Positions 59,820 to 64,000 of a stretch of DNA of 64,000 bases are shown here, piece by piece. The notes beneath the pieces were generated by a model. The model was not told the DNA's origin and ran no database searches. It saw only the letters and a program-made list of their open reading frames with translations. The translations under genes and the position numbers were made by a program. The number at the start of each line of letters is the position of its first letter. Positions within the stretch are counted from its first letter, which is position 1. The DNA comes from Gemmatimonadota bacterium (GTDB lineage: Bacteria > Latescibacterota > UBA2968 > UBA8231): the NCBI GenBank assembly GCA_009840005.1, contig VXOR01000025.1, positions 48,618-112,617 of the forward strand, written 5' to 3'.

Positions 59820-61556
59820 GTGAATTTCATCCGCCAGTTCTATCGCCTCGTCCGTCCCCAACGCACCCTCCTAGCCCTGACCATTGGCTGCGGATTCCTC
59901 TTTGTCGCCGCGAACCTGCTGCCGCCCTTAGTTATCCGCCGCCTCATTCAATGGCTCACCGAAGGAGGCGGCTCCTCGGCTGGTCTGCTGAAGCTATCGC
60001 TCTTGTTGCTGGGCTCTTACCTGATCCGAGGCTTGGTGCGCTATGGGTACGGTCTGTTTTCGCATGTCGCCGCCTATCAAGTCATGCACCGGCTCATGAA
60101 TCGGGTGTACCGCCATTTGCAACGGATGCCGCACCGCTTTTTCCACCAGCGCCGCACCGGCGAACTCATGTCCCGCTCCATCAACGACGTGGAGACCGTG
60201 GAGGACTTTATCGCCCACGGCATTCCCGAGACCTTCATCGCCTTGGTCATTCCCGGTGCCATGTTGACCGTGCTGTTCGTCCTAGACGCCCGCCTCGCCC
60301 TTATCGCACTGTTGCCCATCCCGCTGACCGCCTTCCTCGTCTTTCGCTACGTCTCGCGGGTGCGGAGCATGTGGGCCGGAGTACGGGGTGGCTTGGGCGA
60401 GCTGGTGGCCCAAGTGCAAGATTACCTCTCCGGCGTCTCGGTCATCAAATCGTTCGTCCAGGAAGAGCGCTGCGCCCGCATCATTGAGGCCCGCAGCCGG
60501 ACTTACCGCGACCGGATGATCGACGCCAACAAGATCTCGATTATTCCCTCTGGCCTAATCGAAGGAGCCGGTGGGGTAGGGGTGGTGCTGGTGATCTGGG
60601 CGGGGGGCACTGATGCACTGCAAGGCGGTATTTCCGTGGCTGATCTGTTTGTCTTCGTCGCCTATATGGCGCATATCTACGAGCCTTTTCTGCGCTTGGC
60701 CTCCATCAACGACGTGCTGCAGAAAGCAGCCTCCAGCACCGAGCGAATTTTCTCCCTGCTGGCGCAAAAACCCACTATCGTCGACGCGCCCAACGCCGTG
60801 GCTCCAGCCCATCTGGACTGGTCTGTGCGCTTCGACCGTCTCACTTTTGGCTACGAGCCAGATCAGCCCGTGCTGCACGATATTGATTTCGAGGTAGAAG
60901 CCGGACAGGTGGTGGCCTTGGTCGGCCCCACGGGCGCTGGCAAGAGTACCATTGCCGCCTTGGTGCCGCGCTACTACGACCCGCAAAAGGGCCAAGTGCA
61001 ATTGGGAGGGCGCGATGTGCGGAGCCTGCCCTTGGACTATCTGCGCGGCCACATCGCCTCTGTTCCCCAAGACGTATTTCTCTTCCACGGCACCGTGCGC
61101 GACAATATCCTCTTTGGCCGCCCCGAGGCCAGCCAAGCCGACATGGAGGAAGCGGCCCGTGCGGCCAATGCCGAGGAATTCATCTGCGATCTGCCCGAAG
61201 GCTACAACACCTTGATCGGCGAGCGCGGCGTGCGCCTGTCGGGCGGGCAAAAGCAGCGTCTGTCCATTGCCCGCGCCTTGCTCAAAAACGCCCCGGTGCT
61301 GCTCCTCGACGAGGCCACGTCCTCGGTGGACACGGCAACCGAGGTTCTTATCCAAGAAGCCGTCCAGCGACTCATATACAATCGCACGACCTTGGTCATT
61401 GCCCACCGCCTATCCACTGTGCGCCGGGCCGACCTGATCTTGGTGCTAGACCAAGGCCGCATTGTCGAGCGCGGCACCCACCAAGATTTGCTGGCCCAAG
61501 ATGGTTGCTACGCCCGCATGGTGCAGGCCCAGGAGCTAGCCGACGCGCTGGTTTAA
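59820..61556 (+). CDS. ABC exporter, MsbA/multidrug type (membrane and ATPase domains fused)
   Basis: A 578-residue half-transporter. Six transmembrane helices fall in the first 320 residues. The ATPase has Walker A VGPTGAGKST, the signature LSGGQKQRLSI, Walker B VLLLDEATSSVD and the switch IAHRLSTVRRAD. Length matches MsbA or other exporters that work as homodimers. GTG 59820 is taken because it gives the normal N-terminus (NFIRQFYRLVRPQRTLL); the frame is open far upstream through the phosphatase gene, but that part is not family-like. Confidence 0.93.
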   Translation: MNFIRQFYRLVRPQRTLLALTIGCGFLFVAANLLPPLVIRRLIQWLTEGGGSSAGLLKLSLLLLGSYLIRGLVRYGYGLFSHVAAYQVMHRLMNRVYRHLQRMPHRFFHQRRTGELMSRSINDVETVEDFIAHGIPETFIALVIPGAMLTVLFVLDARLALIALLPIPLTAFLVFRYVSRVRSMWAGVRGGLGELVAQVQDYLSGVSVIKSFVQEERCARIIEARSRTYRDRMIDANKISIIPSGLIEGAGGVGVVLVIWAGGTDALQGGISVADLFVFVAYMAHIYEPFLRLASINDVLQKAASSTERIFSLLAQKPTIVDAPNAVAPAHLDWSVRFDRLTFGYEPDQPVLHDIDFEVEAGQVVALVGPTGAGKSTIAALVPRYYDPQKGQVQLGGRDVRSLPLDYLRGHIASVPQDVFLFHGTVRDNILFGRPEASQADMEEAARAANAEEFICDLPEGYNTLIGERGVRLSGGQKQRLSIARALLKNAPVLLLDEATSSVDTATEVLIQEAVQRLIYNRTTLVIAHRLSTVRRADLILVLDQGRIVERGTHQDLLAQDGCYARMVQAQELADALV

Positions 61557-61653
61557 ATCGGCTGCTCAAACTTTACTCGACGGATCTAGAGAAGCCTAGA
61601 TGGTCCTACTGCGATGTTTTAGGCGGTGGTTGCTTGCGACTTCGACGAGAATG

Positions 61654-62907
61654 CTAGCTAGAGCCTGCTTCACCATGATCGTCGCGATGCCTAAAACAGA
61701 GCCAAAAGATCGCCGCGCCAAAGGCAGTTAAGCAACCTGCCATAAGAAATAGAGCGCGATATCCCACCGCTTCAATCACATAACCCCCACCTAGCGATAT
61801 GGCAGCATAACCAAAGCCGGTCATGGTAGCCGCCGCTCCAGCCATCGCTGTCCGCCAGCGCAGTGGCATCATTTCTTGTTGGAAAACGGTGAAGGCTGGT
61901 CGGCGGATCCCCGCTAGACACATCGTGCCCATAAGGCATAAACCGGCAATGGCCCAATGGGGAATTAGAGCGAGGGGGACCAATATCAGAGCCGAGCACA
62001 AAACCGCTCCATTGAACGTGCGGGTGCGACCAAAACGCTGCACTAGAAAGGGCATCATGAGGGCGGCGGGAATGGCGAGTAATTGTCCTGCGGCAGCCAG
62101 TGTGCCAATTAGGGCGGTACTCGCATTTAACGCGTCATCTAGATAGACATTTAAGAAAGTGCGGACTGCCCCTTCACTGGCGGTATAAAGAAACGCAATG
62201 AAAGAGAGTAGTAGGATGAGCTTCAGCGGCAAGGGGGCGGCATCCGTTGGCGTGTCCTCCTGGTGTTCGCGAGTCTCTTGACTCGTCGCCACAAGGGCAA
62301 ATACGCCTGGGGTAAGTAGCAGGGAGGCGCAGAGCAATGTATGCCGATAGGGGGCGGGATGGTCGAGGGAAAGTTGTAAGAGGCCGGCAAAGCCGCCCGG
62401 CAGGAAACCCCCGACCAAACTGCCCGCGAAACCCGCAAGGGGGAAGAGGGCGGCTTGGAGCGAGAATACGTGGTGGCGCTGGGCGGCGCTGGAGACTCTC
62501 ATCAGATAGGGGTAGCCGTTGACGATGTACAGCGAGATGCCGAGTAAGCTGAGGGAGTTCATGCTGAGAATGAAGTTTTGCTGGTGGATAGTAGGGACGA
62601 ACTCAGCTTGGGAAAGCAGCGCATGGCCGACGACGGCCAAGCCAAGGCCGAGGATCATGGTGCGGCGATTGCCCCAACGGCTGCCGAGGAAACTGCTCGG
62701 TAGGCTGGATAGGGCAAAGGCTAGGCCACCGACGGCGTTGACTTGGCCGACGAATGCGGGACCGTAGCCTAGCCGCAGCAGATATAAATTGAACAATAGC
62801 GAGTAAATGCCGCTGAATAGACAAAACCCAACCAGCCCAGAGGCAAACAGATACAGGCGGATGTCGCGACTGAAATGGCGAATTGTGCGCAGATATTGGT
62901 CTGGCAT
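61654..62907 (-). CDS. Major facilitator superfamily transporter
   Basis: 417 residues with about 12 hydrophobic helices in two halves of six. The loop between helices 2 and 3 has a modified MFS A-motif (GSRWGNRRTMILG). The cytoplasmic centre is charged (TSQETREHQEDTP). The substrate is not evident; drug or metabolite export is possible. It is transcribed towards the ABC exporter. Confidence 0.88.
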   Translation of the reverse strand: MPDQYLRTIRHFSRDIRLYLFASGLVGFCLFSGIYSLLFNLYLLRLGYGPAFVGQVNAVGGLAFALSSLPSSFLGSRWGNRRTMILGLGLAVVGHALLSQAEFVPTIHQQNFILSMNSLSLLGISLYIVNGYPYLMRVSSAAQRHHVFSLQAALFPLAGFAGSLVGGFLPGGFAGLLQLSLDHPAPYRHTLLCASLLLTPGVFALVATSQETREHQEDTPTDAAPLPLKLILLLSFIAFLYTASEGAVRTFLNVYLDDALNASTALIGTLAAAGQLLAIPAALMMPFLVQRFGRTRTFNGAVLCSALILVPLALIPHWAIAGLCLMGTMCLAGIRRPAFTVFQQEMMPLRWRTAMAGAAATMTGFGYAAISLGGGYVIEAVGYRALFLMAGCLTAFGAAIFWLCFRHRDDHGEAGSS

Positions 62908-62971
62908 ACTGCGGGTCTATGGATTGGGGGGGATGGGTGAACTAGAGATGCAGAGCTGGAGCTTTCAGTTT

Positions 62972-63316
62972 TCAGCTTAATCGAAAAAGCGTACGGAGTT
63001 TTTCGGCTACTTCATTTTGTACTGAGTTGGGCAATCGGCCCAATTCACGTTGAATCAGTGAAGCAGAGATCGTCAACAAACGGTGCAAGCGTATTGTAGA
63101 AGAAAGACGCAGACCGGTTGCAGGGAAATCAGGGATCTGCTCACTCAGCAGCACGTCTGAATCGAGTAATTTGTCGGGGGCTTGGCTGGTAATAAAGGCG
63201 AGCACAACATGGCGCTGCGGACCCGTTGGTTCGGTCAGACAAACGGCGGGTCTTACTTTGGAAGTTGCTAGATCATCAAAAGGGAAGGGAACGAGAACGA
63301 TTTTACCTTTGGTCAT
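62972..63316 (-). CDS. MazF/PemK-like toxin
   Basis: A 114-residue protein of the PemK/MazF family: MTKGKIVLVPFPFDDLATSKVRPAV at the start matches the typical MazF opening, with the Arg and the QAPDKLLDSDVLL and TGLRLSSTIRLHRLLTI strands after it. MazF cuts mRNA. The start ATG 63316 is used, since it overlaps the antitoxin gene by 14 bp and fits the family; upstream Mets add unaligned residues. Confidence 0.88.
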   Translation of the reverse strand: MTKGKIVLVPFPFDDLATSKVRPAVCLTEPTGPQRHVVLAFITSQAPDKLLDSDVLLSEQIPDFPATGLRLSSTIRLHRLLTISASLIQRELGRLPNSVQNEVAEKLRTLFRLS

Positions 63317-63554
63317 TGAATGGCTGTCCATCATCCAGCGTATAGATGTCTTCGGCTGGATCTTTTAGGAAGTCAAAAGCAGGATTACTAGCCGCAGCTT
63401 TTAGCCACTCATTTTCCCCGGTTTCAGCTTCTTCCGGGAGTAGAATAACGCGAACTCGTCCTTGGCCAACTGCGGAGATTGGCTCGTCCAGATGCAGTTG
63501 CCCCTTTTCGTCAATTGTGCCGATCAGTTCTACTACTTGCAGCGAATTTTCCAT
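63303..63554 (-). CDS. Antitoxin of the MazF-like toxin
   Basis: An 83-residue acidic protein preceding and overlapping the toxin gene. The N-terminal VELIGTIDEKGQLHLDEPI resembles the short beta-hairpin start of several toxin-binding antitoxins; the acidic C-terminal half would wrap the toxin. ATG 63554 is chosen as it gives this opening; an upstream Met at 63578 adds 8 residues. Confidence 0.75.
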   Translation of the reverse strand: MENSLQVVELIGTIDEKGQLHLDEPISAVGQGRVRVILLPEEAETGENEWLKAAASNPAFDFLKDPAEDIYTLDDGQPFNDQR

Positions 63555-63627
63555 GATGTTGCCCTGATTAGGTTCCAACGTCAGTTATTTTATACATGCT
63601 CAGAATAACATAGTCAAGCCAGCCAGT

Positions 63628-64000
63628 TCAATAGGCGACGGCGACGGTTCGCAGAGTGGTGTCTCCGCCTGCGTCGGCACCTAGGTCTATGCGATAGAGA
63701 TAGGCACCCGGCCGCACAAGATTTCCAGCCGCATCGCGACCCGTCTAGCTAAAGACGTAGGCTGCGCCTTGTATAGTCGGTGGTGGGAGTTCGGATACTG
63801 GGCGTCCGACTATGGCTCGACAGTCGCTCCACCTATTTGTACATCAATGAACGAGATGAGGTGGGGCGATATGCTCGTAGGGATGGAGACTCTCAAAGGG
63901 GGTTGCTCTCTTCGGGCGCAGGCTCGGCCATCACCTGCGCGACCGCACCCGCGCCAGCGGGATTAGCCGCCCGCACTTCAAACACACACTCCACGCCGTT
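63628..64000 (-). pseudogene. Decayed 3' end of a fibronectin-III/FlgD-tail secreted protein (runs off the edge)
   Basis: Reading leftward from 64000, an open stretch gives NGVECVFEVRAANPAGAG, the end of a fibronectin type III repeat, and stops at 63893. Further left, pieces in shifted frames continue: VQIGGATVEP, VGRPVSELPPPTIQGAAYVF, then a TAG where a Trp is expected, then TGRDAAGNLVRPGAYLYRI ending in RTVAVAY and TGA at 63628. The last piece is a FlgD-like C-terminal sorting tail. Frameshifts and the in-frame TAG show the gene is broken. Confidence 0.75.

Noticed and set aside
63769..63966. 65-codon plus-strand frame at the right edge
   Set aside because: No ribosome site or family features, and the opposite strand holds recognisable Fn3/FlgD-tail pieces.

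Overview
The window is about 64 kb of GC-rich DNA from an uncultured-looking Gram-negative-type bacterium. Several traits argue for a candidate phylum near the FCB group: secreted proteins with a FlgD-like C-terminal sorting tail, several phytanoyl-CoA dioxygenase (PhyH) proteins, a cytochrome c/YceI/DUF5777 trio, and a DNPR-type (meso-diaminopimelate) MurE. Latescibacterota or Poribacteria-like lineages are my best guess. This placement is inference and is not proven by any single gene. No tRNA, rRNA, CRISPR array, prophage or transposase was seen.

Layout. 1-8.8 kb: end of a YyaL-type protein, cysteine synthase, a secreted zinc metalloprotease with a YVTN propeller, then an Fe-S/sulfur operon (cysteine-rich MerR regulator, IscA-type carrier, cysteine desulfurase, rhodanese-MoeB fusion) ending at a clear terminator. 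8.8-9.5 kb: trmB with its own terminator. 9.5-22.0 kb: a division/cell-wall (dcw) cluster, mraZ-rsmH-ftsL-ftsI-murE-murF-ftsW-murC-ftsQ-ftsA-ftsZ, with a promoter and four 10-bp-spaced MraZ boxes; mraY, murD, murG and murB are missing from it. 22.1-27.7 kb: purE, kptA, glnB-glnE and a MauE-thioredoxin fusion.

27.7-47.8 kb is an accessory region for sugar and sugar-acid metabolism: two DegT aminotransferases, Gfo/Idh dehydrogenase, ThuA, an enolase-superfamily sugar-acid dehydratase, SDR, aldo/keto reductase, mannonate dehydratase-like protein, a GH-A-like hydrolase, two large unassigned probable alpha/alpha-barrel proteins and two PhyH proteins. A folate gene (pabB-pabC fusion), a nucleotidyltransferase-HEPN fusion, a second HEPN-like protein and a higBA pair are interspersed. 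Short palindromic repeats are concentrated here. No sugar transporter is present.

47.9-55.8 kb is the most unusual locus. A YtrA-type GntR regulator, an ABC ATPase and an ABC-2 permease fused to a C-terminal LVIVD beta-propeller are flanked by two paralogous TlpA-like thioredoxin proteins. Each paralog carries five copies of a roughly 31-residue repeat not assignable by eye. The regulator promoter has a perfect operator-like dyad at its predicted transcription start.

55.9-64 kb: cytochrome c/YceI/DUF5777 trio; a 46-codon internally deleted remnant of the alkaline-phosphatase-superfamily gene found intact 0.6 kb downstream, with a UPF0175/truncated-PIN toxin-antitoxin cassette between them; an MsbA-type ABC exporter; an MFS transporter; a MazF-like toxin with its antitoxin; and a decayed fibronectin-III/FlgD-tail protein gene running off the right edge.
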